Positions 12,301-21,182 of a stretch of 64,000 nt of DNA are shown piece by piece. The stretch lies in NCBI RefSeq assembly GCF_034522235.1, contig NZ_JAXHLN010000003.1:930001-994000 (forward strand), in the 5' to 3' direction. Source of the DNA: Thiohalophilus sp. GTDB taxonomy: Bacteria; Pseudomonadota; Gammaproteobacteria; UBA6429; Thiohalophilaceae. The notes below the pieces were generated by a model, which was not told where the DNA came from, made no database searches, and was given only the letters and a program-made list of their open reading frames with translations. Both the position numbers and the translations under genes were made by a program. The stretch's first letter is position 1. Each line of letters begins with the position of its first letter.

Positions 12301-13073
12301 ACGGCGAGCACAGGCTCGGGCGTCTGGATTTTGAGCTCCGATCGCTGCAAAAAGGGCTGAGTTTGCGGCGCCTGCTGTTACAAGGTGAAAACCTGCGCCT
12401 GCATGCCAGTGGTGACTGGTTATATGAATCGGGCCTACATACCAGTAAGGTCAATTTCGAAATGACCAGTCCCAATCTGGGCAGGTTTCTGGAAGAGCTG
12501 GGTTATTCGGCAATCATCAAGGGGGGCGATACGCTGCTCCGCGGCGACTTGCACTGGGCGGCCCCCCCGGCCGCCGTGACAGCGGGGTTGCTGAACGGCA
12601 CGATTCAGCTGCAGGTGGATGACGGCAGTTTCGTCCAGGTCGAACCCGGCGCCGGTCGTTTGCTGGGGCTGTTCAGTTTGTCGGCCCTGCCGCGGCGTTT
12701 AATGCTGGATTTTCGTGATACCTTTCAGGAGGGTTTCAGCTTCGACGAGATGCGCGGACGCGTCCAGCTCCGTGACGGCAACGCCTACAGCGATAATCTG
12801 CGAATTAGCTCGCCGGTGGCGGAAATCCGGATTCGGGGACGCACCGGATTGGCCGCCCGCGACTTCGATCAACGGGTCACCGTGACCCCCCGGGTCGGTG
12901 ACAGCTTGCCGATAGCCGGGGGCCTGCTGTTCGGAACCCAGGTCGGGGCGGCAATCCTGTTTCTGGAAAAACTGTTCGGGGGCGGGATCGACAAGGCGTC
13001 GGCGAAGCGTTATCACGTGACCGGCAGTTGGGAAGACCCCGTTATCACACCGTTGGACAGTGTCCCGGAATAA
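9348..13073 (+). CDS. YhdP family AsmA-like protein
   Basis: Large bridge-like envelope protein of the AsmA/YhdP family, implicated in moving phospholipid from the inner to the outer membrane. 1241 residues, near the E. coli YhdP length. One transmembrane helix near residues 14-37 is followed by a very long periplasmic region rich in beta-strand repeats. The C-terminal DUF3971/AsmA-like end includes the RGRTGLAARDFDQRVTVTP type stretch. The start is GTG at 9348. Together with MlaA and MlaFEDCB elsewhere in the window it suggests a complete phospholipid-trafficking set. Confidence 0.92.
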   Translation: MSTVKKYLRIARRTLWYSLAALLVTLAVLVSLFRIFLPDLTAYRADLEQFASAFLDHTVRIESMDARLVGFTPMLIFDDVYMLDKTGERELVRFEQARLGVALFDSIRQRQVVPRNFTIDGIQLAITRQEDGRFLLQGVDVQDLEKTFQPDRARGSAELADWLFKRSSLALRNSTILWKDLKQDGETLRFDDVNLILRNDNQRHQLNVQVNLPQRMGERFDVAMDVRGNILNPREMKGKIYMRGDAVQLDKWGVKPAYMGVSLHSGMADFQIWGDWENNAIQKISGDLTAYDLKLSLPVMDKPYDIQLMGGLFDVDNRGNGWRLNVDRFQYMSGGDVWPQTRFRISHQNSEEGVSDWRVDTDYFRLEDVANLLLQTNLLDEQQSGFLKTAKPAGDMRSLHFYHRKDAQERAAYQLQAEFDQLSTRPWRNLPGVDGLEGRIIADERQGRLQLTSASGALDLPRLFREPLEVSRLEGDVQWHDEGDSWRIHSNELQVDTDDIEVAGDLLLSFPKESSISPYLDLQVSFENGKAASAERYYPTGIMKSELVNWLDRGIVDGHVSQGGMVFNGRLKDFPFRDHQGQFKVEFDVRDATLDYREQWPELSGVDLSAVLTGRGVELLVQRGKLFDMRLSPSRVRIADFRSPKLQLQVDANGKLVDVARILTASPLAPGGRAFVQRSGIEGRAHTRFEAMIPLNSRVKAQSPLRYQGELNLANGQLHLLDGQLELVEINGQVTFDQDGLSSNGLHSQLLGETIELALDSRQLEQGNRQISLLADGQLDAGRLAERFALPWSAVVEGKSSWHGAVIVESGTELGQPPLVRIGSDLEGVRSELPSPLNKGAGERARLSTEIRFHDNGQSRISVNLGNKLDARLELEQTERHTGLTRGVLHVGSASAQLPPDRVLLIDGALDGFDPSAWEALIKDLQQADILDGGLNLPIRLDMERLVVVKAAKQSDEESAGSSAGYSPPPDKFPEISGRIDQLQYGEHRLGRLDFELRSLQKGLSLRRLLLQGENLRLHASGDWLYESGLHTSKVNFEMTSPNLGRFLEELGYSAIIKGGDTLLRGDLHWAAPPAAVTAGLLNGTIQLQVDDGSFVQVEPGAGRLLGLFSLSALPRRLMLDFRDTFQEGFSFDEMRGRVQLRDGNAYSDNLRISSPVAEIRIRGRTGLAARDFDQRVTVTPRVGDSLPIAGGLLFGTQVGAAILFLEKLFGGGIDKASAKRYHVTGSWEDPVITPLDSVPE

Positions 13074-13183
13074 CCCCAAGGACGATCTCCGAACTGTATA
13101 ATGCGCCGGTTTTGTGATCGGCGCAGAACTGTCAGTTTTCGACATCACTGATCCGGGCGCCGGTTTAATGATATTCTTGGCCT

Positions 13184-13576
13184 ATGATCAAATCCCTTCT
13201 GACAGTCATCCTGTTCGGTGTTTGTCACCTTGTGGTGGCCGATGCCGCGCACCGTTTGAGCCTGGAGCAATGGTCGGTGCCCCGCAGCGCCAAATCGGTG
13301 GTGGCCATGCCGGCACTGTCCCGGGCCATGCAGGATTTTCAGGCAACGCCCGGCGCCCGTCTGCGGGTTCATTATCCCGGGGGTGAACAGGGCAGTGTGT
13401 GGGCGGCGGAACTGCGGACCTGGCTGATCGCCCTGGGGGTTCCCTCCACCGCTCTTGAAATGCGCGCCGGTAGCGCCAATATCGATGTTATCGAGCTGGA
13501 GATTATTTCCGATGGCCAGAAAACCGCGCCGATTATGACGATACTGCCCGATGACCCCGCGGCGAATAACCCCTGA
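13184..13576 (+). CDS. small exported protein of unknown function
   Basis: 130 residues. The N-terminus is a typical signal peptide (hydrophobic run ending VVADA about residue 21), followed by a mixed alpha/beta domain without cysteines. I recognise no family. It lies between yhdP and the nitrilase gene on the same strand with a 38-base gap to the latter, so it may belong to that transcript. A TATAAT-like hexamer at 13097-13102 could be a -10 element, but no -35 was seen. Confidence 0.7.
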   Translation: MIKSLLTVILFGVCHLVVADAAHRLSLEQWSVPRSAKSVVAMPALSRAMQDFQATPGARLRVHYPGGEQGSVWAAELRTWLIALGVPSTALEMRAGSANIDVIELEIISDGQKTAPIMTILPDDPAANNP

Positions 13577-13614
13577 GTATTACGCCTTTTCCCCAGTGTG
13601 AACGAGGTACAAGC

Positions 13615-14442
13615 ATGAAACGTGTGGCAGCTATCCAGATGGCTTCCGGGCCCAACGTGGGCGCTAATCTGACCGAAGCCGGCCGACTGATCAACCGGGC
13701 GGTGGACGCCGGTGCGGCATTGATCGTGCTGCCGGAAAATTTCGCCATCATGGGCATGCACGAAGTCGACAAGGTCAAGGTGGGTGAGCAACCGGGCAAA
13801 GGGCCGATTCAGGACTTTCTGGCCGAACAGGCCCGCAAGCACGGTATCTGGATTGTCGGTGGTACGCTGCCGCTGCAATCCGATGATGAACAGCGTATTC
13901 GCGCCGCCTGTCTGTTAATCGATGATCAGGGGCATCAGGTGGCGCGTTATGACAAGGTGCATCTGTTTGATGTGCACCTGGCAGAGAATGCCGAAATCTA
14001 TAACGAATCACAAACCATCGAGCCGGGGCGCGAAGCCACTGTAGTGGATACGCCTTTTGGTCGCCTGGGCATGGCGGTCTGTTACGATCTGCGTTTCCCC
14101 GAACTGTTCCGGAGCATGGCTGATCAGGGTGTGGATCTGGTCGCGCTGCCGTCGGCCTTCACCGCCATTACCGGCAAGGCTCACTGGGAGGTGCTGGTAC
14201 GGGCCCGCGCGATCGAAAACCTGATCTACGTGGTCGCGGCGGCCCAGGGCGGTTACCATGTTAACGGGCGCGAAACCTATGGCCACAGCATGATTGTGGA
14301 CCCGTGGGGCATGGTGCTCGACGAATTACCTAATGGTTCCGGCTTTGTCAGTGCCGAGCTGGATCCCAGGCGCATCGCCGATACCCGGCGCAATTTCCCG
14401 GCGCTGCAACATCGCAAAATACCTTGTAAAGTGGCCTTATGA
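13615..14442 (+). CDS. carbon-nitrogen hydrolase (Nit/deaminated-glutathione amidase type)
   Basis: Nitrilase-superfamily amidase, probably a cytoplasmic repair enzyme for deaminated glutathione by similarity to Nit1/YbeM. 275 residues. The Glu-Lys-Cys triad is visible: Glu41 in LPENFAIM, Lys114 in YDKVHLFDV and Cys156 in [16 protein letters not shown] ribosome site precedes the ATG. Its last codons overlap the tldD start by four bases (ATGA), indicating translational coupling. The substrate is inferred. Confidence 0.9.
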   Translation: MKRVAAIQMASGPNVGANLTEAGRLINRAVDAGAALIVLPENFAIMGMHEVDKVKVGEQPGKGPIQDFLAEQARKHGIWIVGGTLPLQSDDEQRIRAACLLIDDQGHQVARYDKVHLFDVHLAENAEIYNESQTIEPGREATVVDTPFGRLGMAVCYDLRFPELFRSMADQGVDLVALPSAFTAITGKAHWEVLVRARAIENLIYVVAAAQGGYHVNGRETYGHSMIVDPWGMVLDELPNGSGFVSAELDPRRIADTRRNFPALQHRKIPCKVAL

Positions 14443-15881
14443 CACAACCCGCACTCGATATCGCACAGGATCTGTTACTTGCTCCCGCCGGTCTGGGGGA
14501 ACAGGAACTGCAACGCACTCTCGATCAACTGCTGGGACACAGCGTCGACAACGCGGATCTCTATTTCCAGTTTGCCCGCCAGGAGTCCTGGGTGCTGGAA
14601 GACGGCATCGTCCGCGAAGGCAGTCACAACATTGATCAGGGGGTCGGGGTTCGCGCCATCAGTGGCGAGAAAACCGGCTTCGCCTATTCCGACGAAATCG
14701 TGCTGCCGGCCCTGACCGAGGCGGCCAATGCCGCCCGCGCCATTGCCCACAGCGGCCAGTCCGGCCAGGTCCAGGGCTGGCAGCGCCGCGCCGGCCATGC
14801 GCTGTATCGCCCGGCTGATCCCATCGACTCGCTCGCCACGGCGGACAAGATCGCTCTGTTGCAGGCCCTGGACAAGGAGGCGCGGTGCCAGGACCCCCGG
14901 GTCAAGCAGGTGATCGTCAGCCTGGGCGGGGTGCAGGAGGTGGTGCTGGTTGCTGCCAGTGACGGCACCCTGGGCGCCGATGTGCGCCCGCTGGTACGCC
15001 TCAATGTGCAGGTGATTGCCGAGCAGAACGGCCGTCGCGAGCAGGGCAGCGCCGGCGGCGGTGGTCGGGTCAGTTACGACTATTTTCAGCAGGCGGAGCG
15101 CGGCCTGGATTATGCCCGCGAGGCGGTGCGCCAGGCACTGGTCAACCTGGAAGCGGTCGACGCCCCGGCCGGCAGCATGCCGGTGGTGCTGGGCCCGGGC
15201 TGGCCCGGCGTGCTGCTGCACGAGGCGGTCGGCCACGGCCTGGAAGGCGATTTCAACCGCAAGGGCAGCTCGGCCTTCGCCGGGCGTATGGGTGAGCAGG
15301 TGGCCTCGACCCTGTGCACCGTGGTCGATGACGGCACCCTGGCCGAGCGCCGCGGCTCGCTCAACGTCGACGATGAGGGCACCCCGACCGGGCATACCGT
15401 GCTGATCGAAAACGGGATTTTAAAAGGCTACATGCAGGACAAGATGAACGCCCGGCTGATGGGCACGGCCTCCACCGGCAACGGCCGGCGCGAATCCTAC
15501 GCCCACCTGCCCATGCCGCGCATGACCAATACCTACATGCTGGCCGGGGAGAGTGATCCCGAAGAGATCATCGCCTCGGTGGAGAAGGGCCTCTACGCGG
15601 TCAACTTCGGTGGCGGCCAGGTGGATATCACCTCGGGCCGGTTCGTCTTTTCCGCCAACGAGGCCTATCTGATCGAAAACGGCAAGGTGACCCGCCCGGT
15701 CAAGGGGGCCACCCTGATCGGCAACGGCCCGGAAGTGATGAATAAAGTGGAAATGGTCGGCAACGATCTGCAACTGGACAGCGGCGTCGGCGTCTGCGGC
15801 AAAGAAGGCCAGAGCGTCCCCGTCGGCGTCGGCCAGCCGACCCTCAAGATCAGCAGCATCACCGTCGGCGGGACAGCTTGA
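14439..15881 (+). CDS. tldD: metalloprotease TldD
   Basis: Catalytic subunit of the TldD/TldE (PmbA) zinc protease that trims modified peptides and antitoxins. 480 residues. The active-site helix [12 protein letters not shown] (HExxxH) lies near 15220-15255, and the GMPxxLR-like C-terminal [23 protein letters not shown] is typical. Overlaps the upstream nitrilase gene by four bases. The partner pmbA lies downstream past the convergent darP gene, a common gammaproteobacterial arrangement. Confidence 0.96.
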   Translation: MTQPALDIAQDLLLAPAGLGEQELQRTLDQLLGHSVDNADLYFQFARQESWVLEDGIVREGSHNIDQGVGVRAISGEKTGFAYSDEIVLPALTEAANAARAIAHSGQSGQVQGWQRRAGHALYRPADPIDSLATADKIALLQALDKEARCQDPRVKQVIVSLGGVQEVVLVAASDGTLGADVRPLVRLNVQVIAEQNGRREQGSAGGGGRVSYDYFQQAERGLDYAREAVRQALVNLEAVDAPAGSMPVVLGPGWPGVLLHEAVGHGLEGDFNRKGSSAFAGRMGEQVASTLCTVVDDGTLAERRGSLNVDDEGTPTGHTVLIENGILKGYMQDKMNARLMGTASTGNGRRESYAHLPMPRMTNTYMLAGESDPEEIIASVEKGLYAVNFGGGQVDITSGRFVFSANEAYLIENGKVTRPVKGATLIGNGPEVMNKVEMVGNDLQLDSGVGVCGKEGQSVPVGVGQPTLKISSITVGGTA

Positions 15882-15890
15882 AAAACTTTT

Positions 15891-16060
15891 CACCGCAGAG
15901 ACGCAGAGATCGCAGAGGATACAAAGTAATGTTGAATGTTTAATGCTGAATTTTGAATTAAACGCCTGTCCGCAATTCAAAATTTAAAATTCAACATTCA
16001 AAATTATACCTCCGCGCCTCCGCGCCTCCGCGTCCTCTGCGTTAATCATCGCGGTGTGAG
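15891..16060. repeat. composite palindromic repeat, copy 1
   Basis: The spacer between the convergent tldD and darP genes is a nested inverted repeat. Outer arms carry cgcagag/ctctgcg-type blocks (15891-15920 and 16010-16055). Inner AT-rich arms (about 15929-15959 and 15973-16006) are built from ttgaatgtt/aattcaaaatt words. The centre reads gcctgtccgc. Two further copies occur at 18063 and 28219; this copy is inverted relative to them, judged by the central word. A bidirectional terminator role is plausible but unproven. Confidence 0.8.
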
Positions 16061-16069
16061 AAAAGTGAT

Positions 16070-16573
16070 TCAGTCCGGGGCCATGAGGTTTTTGAGGTAC
16101 TGGAACAGTTCACGGGCGGCTTTGGGGGGCTTGTTGTCCTTTCTTTCTTTGTGGGCGCTGCGGATCAGTTGACGGACGTGCTGGCGATCGGTGTCGGGCT
16201 GTTCTTCCACTAGTGATTCCAGTGCGGCGTCGCCGTCGGTTAGCAGCCGCTCGCGCCACTTCTCCAGCTGGTGGAAGTGTTTGATGTCTTCCTCAAAGGG
16301 ATGCATGACCCGATCATAGGCCTGTTGCAGGGCCTCGGCGTCACGCTGGCGGATCAGCTTGCCGATAAACTGCATCTGGCGTTTGAGGGCGCCGTGCTGT
16401 TTGATGCGTCGGGCCTCGAGGATGGCCTGGCGCAGCTCATCATCCAGCGGGATTTTGTCCAGATCCGCTGGTGACAGTTTGGTCAGTTCGCTGCCGAGAT
16501 CCTGCAGGGCGTGACATTCCCGCTTGCGCTGGGATTTACTGATCCACTGTTCGTCATGCTCATCGTAAGTCAT
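16070..16573 (-). CDS. darP: ribosome-associated protein DarP (YjgA/DUF615)
   Basis: Small basic factor associated with late 50S ribosomal subunit assembly. From the ATG at 16573 it has 167 residues and starts MTYDEHDEQWISKSQRKRE, as expected for the family; a longer in-frame reading to 16651 adds a non-conserved N-terminus. The QLVEEQP...RQHVRQLIRSA..E and PKAARELFQYL C-terminus is typical. It sits between tldD and pmbA on the opposite strand. Confidence 0.93.
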   Translation of the reverse strand: MTYDEHDEQWISKSQRKRECHALQDLGSELTKLSPADLDKIPLDDELRQAILEARRIKQHGALKRQMQFIGKLIRQRDAEALQQAYDRVMHPFEEDIKHFHQLEKWRERLLTDGDAALESLVEEQPDTDRQHVRQLIRSAHKERKDNKPPKAARELFQYLKNLMAPD

Positions 16574-16699
16574 GGCGGCTATTTTACCCGCTAATGACGG
16601 GGAGTCGACCAGAAAATACGCTCTGCCGGCCCCAAGGGGCGTTTGTTCCATTTCCCGCGGGCCCGTAGAATGGCTTAATTAGCAGAAAATGAGAGATCC

Positions 16700-18061
16700 A
16701 TGTCTGACAAGAATGTGAGTACCAGCGACGTCACGGCGCTGTTCGACGCCGAACGTTATCAGCAGATGGTGGCCGACATGCTCGGTGAAGCAAAGCGGCT
16801 GGGAGCCAGCGCCGCGGAGGCGGCGGTCAGTCTCGAGTCCGGCCTGTCGGTAACGGTTCGTCTGGGCGAGGTGGAAACGGTGGAACACAACCGGGACAAG
16901 GGTCTCGGGATCACGGTCTATTTCGGTCAACGCAAGGGCTCGGCCAGTACCTCCGACTTTGGTCCGGCCGCCATTGGCGAGACTGTCAAGGCGGCCTGCG
17001 ATATCGCCCGTTATACCGAAGAGGATGCCAGCGCCGGCCTGGCTGATGCGGCATTGATGGCGGCGAGTATCCCGGATCTGCAGCTCTACCATCCCTGGGC
17101 GATCGGCGCCCCCGAGGCGATCGAACGGGCCCTGGCCTGTGAAGCTGTGGCGCGGGGCTTTGATGCGCGCATCACCAACTCCGAGGGGGCCAGCATTACC
17201 AGCCACAGCGGGCTGCGGGTTTACGGCAACAGTCACGGTTTTGTCGGGGCCTATCCCAGTTCCCGGCACAGCATGAGCTGTACTGTCATTGGCCAGGACG
17301 AGTCGGGCATGCAACGGGATTACTGGTACACCCTGGCCCGGGATCCCGGGCAGCTCGACAGCGCCGAGTCGGTCGGGGAACGTGCGGCCCGGCGCACGGT
17401 TTCACGCCTTGGCGCCCGTAAACTCACCACCCGTCAGGTGCCGGTGATGTTCGAGGCCGATGTGGCCCGGGGGCTGCTCGGGCACCTGGTGCGCGCCATC
17501 AGCGGCGGCGCCCTGTATCGCAACGCCAGCTTCCTGGTGGATTCACTCGGCCAGCAGCTGTTCCCCGAGCGGGTGCGTATTGATGAACGCCCCCACTTGC
17601 CCGGTGCGCTGGGCAGTGCGCCGTTTGATAACGAAGGCGTGGCGACCGCACCCCGGACCCTGATTGAAGCGGGCGTGTTGCAGGGCTATGTGCTCGACAG
17701 CTACAGCGCCCGTCGGCTGGGCATGCAGACCACCGGCAACGCCGGCGGCGTGCATAATTTATATATTAATCATGACGATCTCAGTCGCGAGCAGTTGCTG
17801 CAACAGATGGGCAACGGTCTGCTGGTGACCGAAGTGATGGGGCAGGGCGTTAACAACGTGACCGGTGACTATTCGCGCGGCGCCTCCGGCTTCTGGGTGG
17901 AAAACGGCGAAATCCAGTATCCGGTTGAAGAGATTACCCTGGGCGGCCGGTTACAGGATATGTACCTCGGGCTGCAGGCCGTCGGCAACGACGTTGACGC
18001 CCGCGGCAACATCATCACCGGCTCCTGGCTCATCGACAACCTGACCGTCGCCGGGGACTAA
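16700..18061 (+). CDS. pmbA: metalloprotease PmbA (TldE)
   Basis: Non-catalytic partner of TldD in the heterodimeric peptide-processing protease. 453 residues. It shows the N-terminal SLESGLSVTVRLGEVETVEHNRDKGLGITVYFG region and the C-terminal NNVTGDYSRGASGFWVENGEI block typical of PmbA. It has no HExxxH motif, as expected for this subunit. An AGAGATCC ribosome site precedes the ATG. Its stop abuts a dispersed palindromic repeat. Confidence 0.96.
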   Translation: MSDKNVSTSDVTALFDAERYQQMVADMLGEAKRLGASAAEAAVSLESGLSVTVRLGEVETVEHNRDKGLGITVYFGQRKGSASTSDFGPAAIGETVKAACDIARYTEEDASAGLADAALMAASIPDLQLYHPWAIGAPEAIERALACEAVARGFDARITNSEGASITSHSGLRVYGNSHGFVGAYPSSRHSMSCTVIGQDESGMQRDYWYTLARDPGQLDSAESVGERAARRTVSRLGARKLTTRQVPVMFEADVARGLLGHLVRAISGGALYRNASFLVDSLGQQLFPERVRIDERPHLPGALGSAPFDNEGVATAPRTLIEAGVLQGYVLDSYSARRLGMQTTGNAGGVHNLYINHDDLSREQLLQQMGNGLLVTEVMGQGVNNVTGDYSRGASGFWVENGEIQYPVEEITLGGRLQDMYLGLQAVGNDVDARGNIITGSWLIDNLTVAGD

Positions 18062-18062
18062 G

Positions 18063-18172
18063 TCAATTTTGAATGTTGAATTTTAAATTTTGAATTGCGG
18101 ACAGGCATTTAATTCAAAATTCAGCATTAAAAATTCAAAATTAGTCTGCGCCTCCGCGTCTCTGCGGTGAAA
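18063..18172. repeat. composite palindromic repeat, copy 2
   Basis: It fills the space between the convergent pmbA and mgtE stops. AT-rich inner arms (18064-18096 and 18109-18143) flank the central word gcggacaggcattt. One GC-rich outer arm (gcgcctccgcgtctctgcgg) adjoins the mgtE end. Same family as 15891-16060, where the central word is reverse-complemented, and 28219-28318. No reading frame is supported here. Confidence 0.8.
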
Positions 18173-18177
18173 ATCCT

Positions 18178-19542
18178 TTAAATCAGAAACAGCGTCGCCA
18201 GGCCGAGGAAGGCGAAGAAGCCGACGACGTCGGTGACGGTGGTGAGGATTACTGAGCCGGACAGGGCCGGGTCGCCGCCCAGTTTCTTGAGGAGCAGTGG
18301 AATCACGGCGCCGGAGATGGCGGCCATGATCAGGTTGATCAGAATCGCGGCGGCGATGACCAGGCTCAGCTTGAAGCTGTCGAACCAGAACCCGGCGACA
18401 CTGGCGATAACGATGGCCCAGATCAAACCATTCCAGATACCTACTCCGAATTCTTTTCTCAGGATCGTTTTGGCATTGGTCGCACTGATCTTACCCAGCG
18501 CCATGCCGCGAATAACCAGGGTCAGGGTCTGACTGCCGGCGATGCCGCCCATGCTGGCGACTACCGGCATCAGCACGGCCAGCGCCACCAGTTTTTCGAT
18601 GGTGCCTTCGAACAGGCCGATGACCCAGGCGGCCAGCAGGGCGGTAAGCAGGTTAATGCCCAACCAGACACTCCGCCGCCGGGTACTGGTGAGCACCGGT
18701 GCGAACATGTCCTCTTCCTCGTTCAGACCGGCCATGCTCATCAGGGAGTGGTCGGCTTCTTCGCGAATAACGTCGACCACGTCGTCGATGGTGATACGCC
18801 CCATCAACTGACCGTCTTCGGTGATGACCGGGGCGGTGATCAGGTCGCGGCGTTCAAAGAGGTTGGCCACGTCGCGGGCCGGCATGTCGACCGGGATACC
18901 GATGACATCATGCTCCATGACCTCCGCGACGCTCATCTCCGGATCACTGGTCAAGATGATCGTCAGGGGCAGCAGACCCTGAAAGCGGCCTTCGCGATCG
19001 ACGACGAACAGACTGTCGGTCGATTCGGGAATACTGCCGCGGCGGCGCAGATAACGCAGGACCACATCCAGGCTGGTATCGGCCCGGACGGTGATCATGT
19101 CCAGATCCATCAAACCGCCGGCGGAATCCTCCGAATAAGAAAGGACCGAGCGCAGCCGCTCGCGCTCCTGCTGCTCCATGGAGAGCAGGATCTCCTGGAC
19201 GATATCACGCGGCATTTCCGGCAGCAGGTCGGCCAGATCGTCGGTATCCAGGGACTCGGTGGCGGCAACCAGCTGGTCGGTGTCCATCCGGTCCATGATG
19301 GCGCTGCGCACATCATCGGCGAGATGGACCAAGATCTCCCCTTCGGAATGAAGGGGGACGTGCTCCCAGACTACCTGGCGATCAGCGGAGGGGAGGGATT
19401 CGAGCAGATGGGCGATTTCCTGGGGATGCATCTCCTCCAGAAAATCCTCGATCTGTTCATGATCTTCGTCTTCGGCGTGGAGGATAGCGAGAAGTGACTG
19501 CAAAACGTCACGATATTCCTCTTTTGTTTCCACTTCGGCCAT
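18178..19542 (-). CDS. mgtE: magnesium transporter MgtE
   Basis: Mg2+-gated magnesium channel of the inner membrane. From the ATG at 19542 it has 454 residues: an N-terminal superhelical Mg sensor domain, a pair of CBS domains (about residues 140-260) and five C-terminal transmembrane helices that include the conserved MPVVASMGGIAGSQTL pore motif. A longer version from TTG at 19581 is less likely. It lies at the end of the rpoN/PTS cluster, its usual place in Xanthomonas-like clusters, except that no EI gene separates it from ptsH. Confidence 0.95.
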   Translation of the reverse strand: MAEVETKEEYRDVLQSLLAILHAEDEDHEQIEDFLEEMHPQEIAHLLESLPSADRQVVWEHVPLHSEGEILVHLADDVRSAIMDRMDTDQLVAATESLDTDDLADLLPEMPRDIVQEILLSMEQQERERLRSVLSYSEDSAGGLMDLDMITVRADTSLDVVLRYLRRRGSIPESTDSLFVVDREGRFQGLLPLTIILTSDPEMSVAEVMEHDVIGIPVDMPARDVANLFERRDLITAPVITEDGQLMGRITIDDVVDVIREEADHSLMSMAGLNEEEDMFAPVLTSTRRRSVWLGINLLTALLAAWVIGLFEGTIEKLVALAVLMPVVASMGGIAGSQTLTLVIRGMALGKISATNAKTILRKEFGVGIWNGLIWAIVIASVAGFWFDSFKLSLVIAAAILINLIMAAISGAVIPLLLKKLGGDPALSGSVILTTVTDVVGFFAFLGLATLFLI

Positions 19543-19659
19543 CAGTCCATTCCCGTATCCACCCGCCTGAAAGTTTAACAAGCCCGATGCTAAGTTGGGA
19601 ACTGTCCGGGGGACTTTTATTGGTCAGCAGATGGATTGCGCAAAGCCGGAAAAACAGGG

Positions 19660-19929
19660 TTATTCAGGTTCATCAAACCGGTTGTTGATGAGTTCAAGCA
19701 GAGCCTGGCTGGCCTGTTCCTCGTCGGGACCGTCGATTTCAAGGTGGATGGTGGATCCCTTGCTAGCGGCCAGCATCATCACACCCATGATACTTTTGCC
19801 GTTGACCTGCTGGCCGTTGTAATCGACCAGTATCTCGGCGTCAAACCCGGACGCCAGGGTAACAAATTTGGCCGCTGCCCTGGCATGCAGACCAAGCTTG
19901 TTGATGATTTCGACAGAATGTTCCAGCAA
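19660..19929 (-). CDS. ptsH: phosphocarrier protein HPr
   Basis: 89-residue HPr of the nitrogen-type PTS. His15 lies in the phosphotransfer motif GLHARAAAKF. Ser46 in GKSIMGVM is the target of HPr kinase, which is encoded four genes upstream as hprK. It follows the EIIA(Man)-type gene by 3 bases. The expected next gene, ptsI for EI, is absent; the 117 bases up to mgtE hold no coding sequence. Both phospho-sites are intact, so both EI- and HprK-dependent modification remain possible. Confidence 0.95.
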   Translation of the reverse strand: MLEHSVEIINKLGLHARAAAKFVTLASGFDAEILVDYNGQQVNGKSIMGVMMLAASKGSTIHLEIDGPDEEQASQALLELINNRFDEPE

Positions 19930-19932
19930 GTG

Positions 19933-20328
19933 TCAGTCTCCGGCGGGTTGAATGACAATAATTCCGTCATGCGCGCCGGAGACGGCTTTTTCCACCATTT
20001 CGGGCAGGCTCAATCGGGGATAATTGAGGACCCGGATCAGCATGGGCAGATTGAGTCCGGTGATCACCGCGATGTTGCCGGATTGCAGTTGCCGGGCGAT
20101 ATTACTGGGTGTGGCGCCGAACAGGTCGGTGAGGATCAGAACGCCTTCACCTTCATCGAGCTGGTCGATCTGCTGATGGGCCTTATCCAGTGTTTCCTCG
20201 AGTCGGGCATTCATGCCCACGCCCATGCGCGTGATTGTCAGCGGCATGTCACCGATGATTTTGCCGGCTGTATCCAGCATGGCCTGGCCGATCTTGTCGT
20301 GCGTGATAAGCAGCACCGCGACGCTCAT
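19933..20328 (-). CDS. mannose-type PTS EIIA domain protein
   Basis: 131-residue single-domain EIIA of the mannose family, with the expected phospho-accepting His10 in LLITHDKIGQAM. No IIB, IIC or IID component is nearby, so it probably regulates rather than transports sugar, as proposed for similar incomplete proteobacterial PTS systems. The start overlaps the rapZ stop by four bases, and HPr follows after three bases, so the three genes form one translationally coupled unit. Confidence 0.93.
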   Translation of the reverse strand: MSVAVLLITHDKIGQAMLDTAGKIIGDMPLTITRMGVGMNARLEETLDKAHQQIDQLDEGEGVLILTDLFGATPSNIARQLQSGNIAVITGLNLPMLIRVLNYPRLSLPEMVEKAVSGAHDGIIVIQPAGD

Positions 20329-21182
20329 GTCAGCTCCCTGTGCCGGACGAGAACCCCATCACGTTGTGGATGGAAATACACAGCCAGGCGCTCTACCAGA
20401 TAAACCGAGCGATGATGCCCGCCGGTACAACCGATAGCGACCGTCATATAGCTTCGGTTATCCGCTTCGAAGCAGCCGATCCACTTCTCTATAAACTGGC
20501 GAATATCGTTATACATATCGTGTACGGCGCCATGCCGCTCCAGATAGTCCGCCACGGCCTTGTCCTGGCCGCTCAGGTGGCGCAATTCGGCAACCCAGTG
20601 CGGATTGGGTATGCAGCGAACATCAAAAACAAAATCGGCATCCACCGGAATGCCGTGCTTGAAGCCGAAGGACTGGAACAGGATCGATAACTGTGTCCTG
20701 GCCGCCCCATGCACCCTGCTGTGGATGATGTCCCGCAATTGGTGGATGTTAGTCATACTGGTGTCGATTCGCAAATCGGCCCGTGATGATATCGGCTCCA
20801 GTAACTGGTGTTCCTGCAGGATCGCCTCATTCAGCGGAACTTCGTCGTTGCTCAGGGGATGTTTGCGCCGGGTTTCGCTGAAGCGCTTCAGTAAAGTGAG
20901 ATTGTCGGCTTTAAGAAAGAAAATCTCACACTGAATTCCGGCCTCGTTCAAAGAGTGAAGCGCATCCGGAAAACTGATTAATTCGCCGGACAGGTTGCGG
21001 GCATCAATGCCGACGGCAAACCACTGCTCGCCATGCCGGTTGGCGCGTACGATCTCATCGGCCAGCGATGGGAGCATGCCGATCGGCAGGTTGTCGATAC
21101 AGTAGTAATCAAGATCCTCCAGAACATGCAAGACCACACTCTTGCCCGAGCCGGAAAGTCCACTAACGATGATTAGCCTCAT
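20325..21182 (-). CDS. rapZ: RNase adapter protein RapZ
   Basis: P-loop protein that binds small RNAs and directs their cleavage by RNase E in enterobacteria, controlling glucosamine-6-phosphate synthase. 285 residues. Walker A GLSGSGKS lies at the N-terminus. The C-terminal half has the DVRCIPNPHWVAELRHLSGQD and IGCTGGHHRSVYL motifs of the RNA-binding domain. The ATG overlaps the hprK stop by one base (TAATG). Its target here is inferred only by analogy. Confidence 0.96.
   Translation of the reverse strand: MRLIIVSGLSGSGKSVVLHVLEDLDYYCIDNLPIGMLPSLADEIVRANRHGEQWFAVGIDARNLSGELISFPDALHSLNEAGIQCEIFFLKADNLTLLKRFSETRRKHPLSNDEVPLNEAILQEHQLLEPISSRADLRIDTSMTNIHQLRDIIHSRVHGAARTQLSILFQSFGFKHGIPVDADFVFDVRCIPNPHWVAELRHLSGQDKAVADYLERHGAVHDMYNDIRQFIEKWIGCFEADNRSYMTVAIGCTGGHHRSVYLVERLAVYFHPQRDGVLVRHRELT

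Noticed and set aside
15891-16060. Possible CRISPR array because of repeated words
   Set aside because: Units are unequal, palindromic and without spacers of constant length; the same element recurs singly elsewhere. No CRISPR array was seen in the window.
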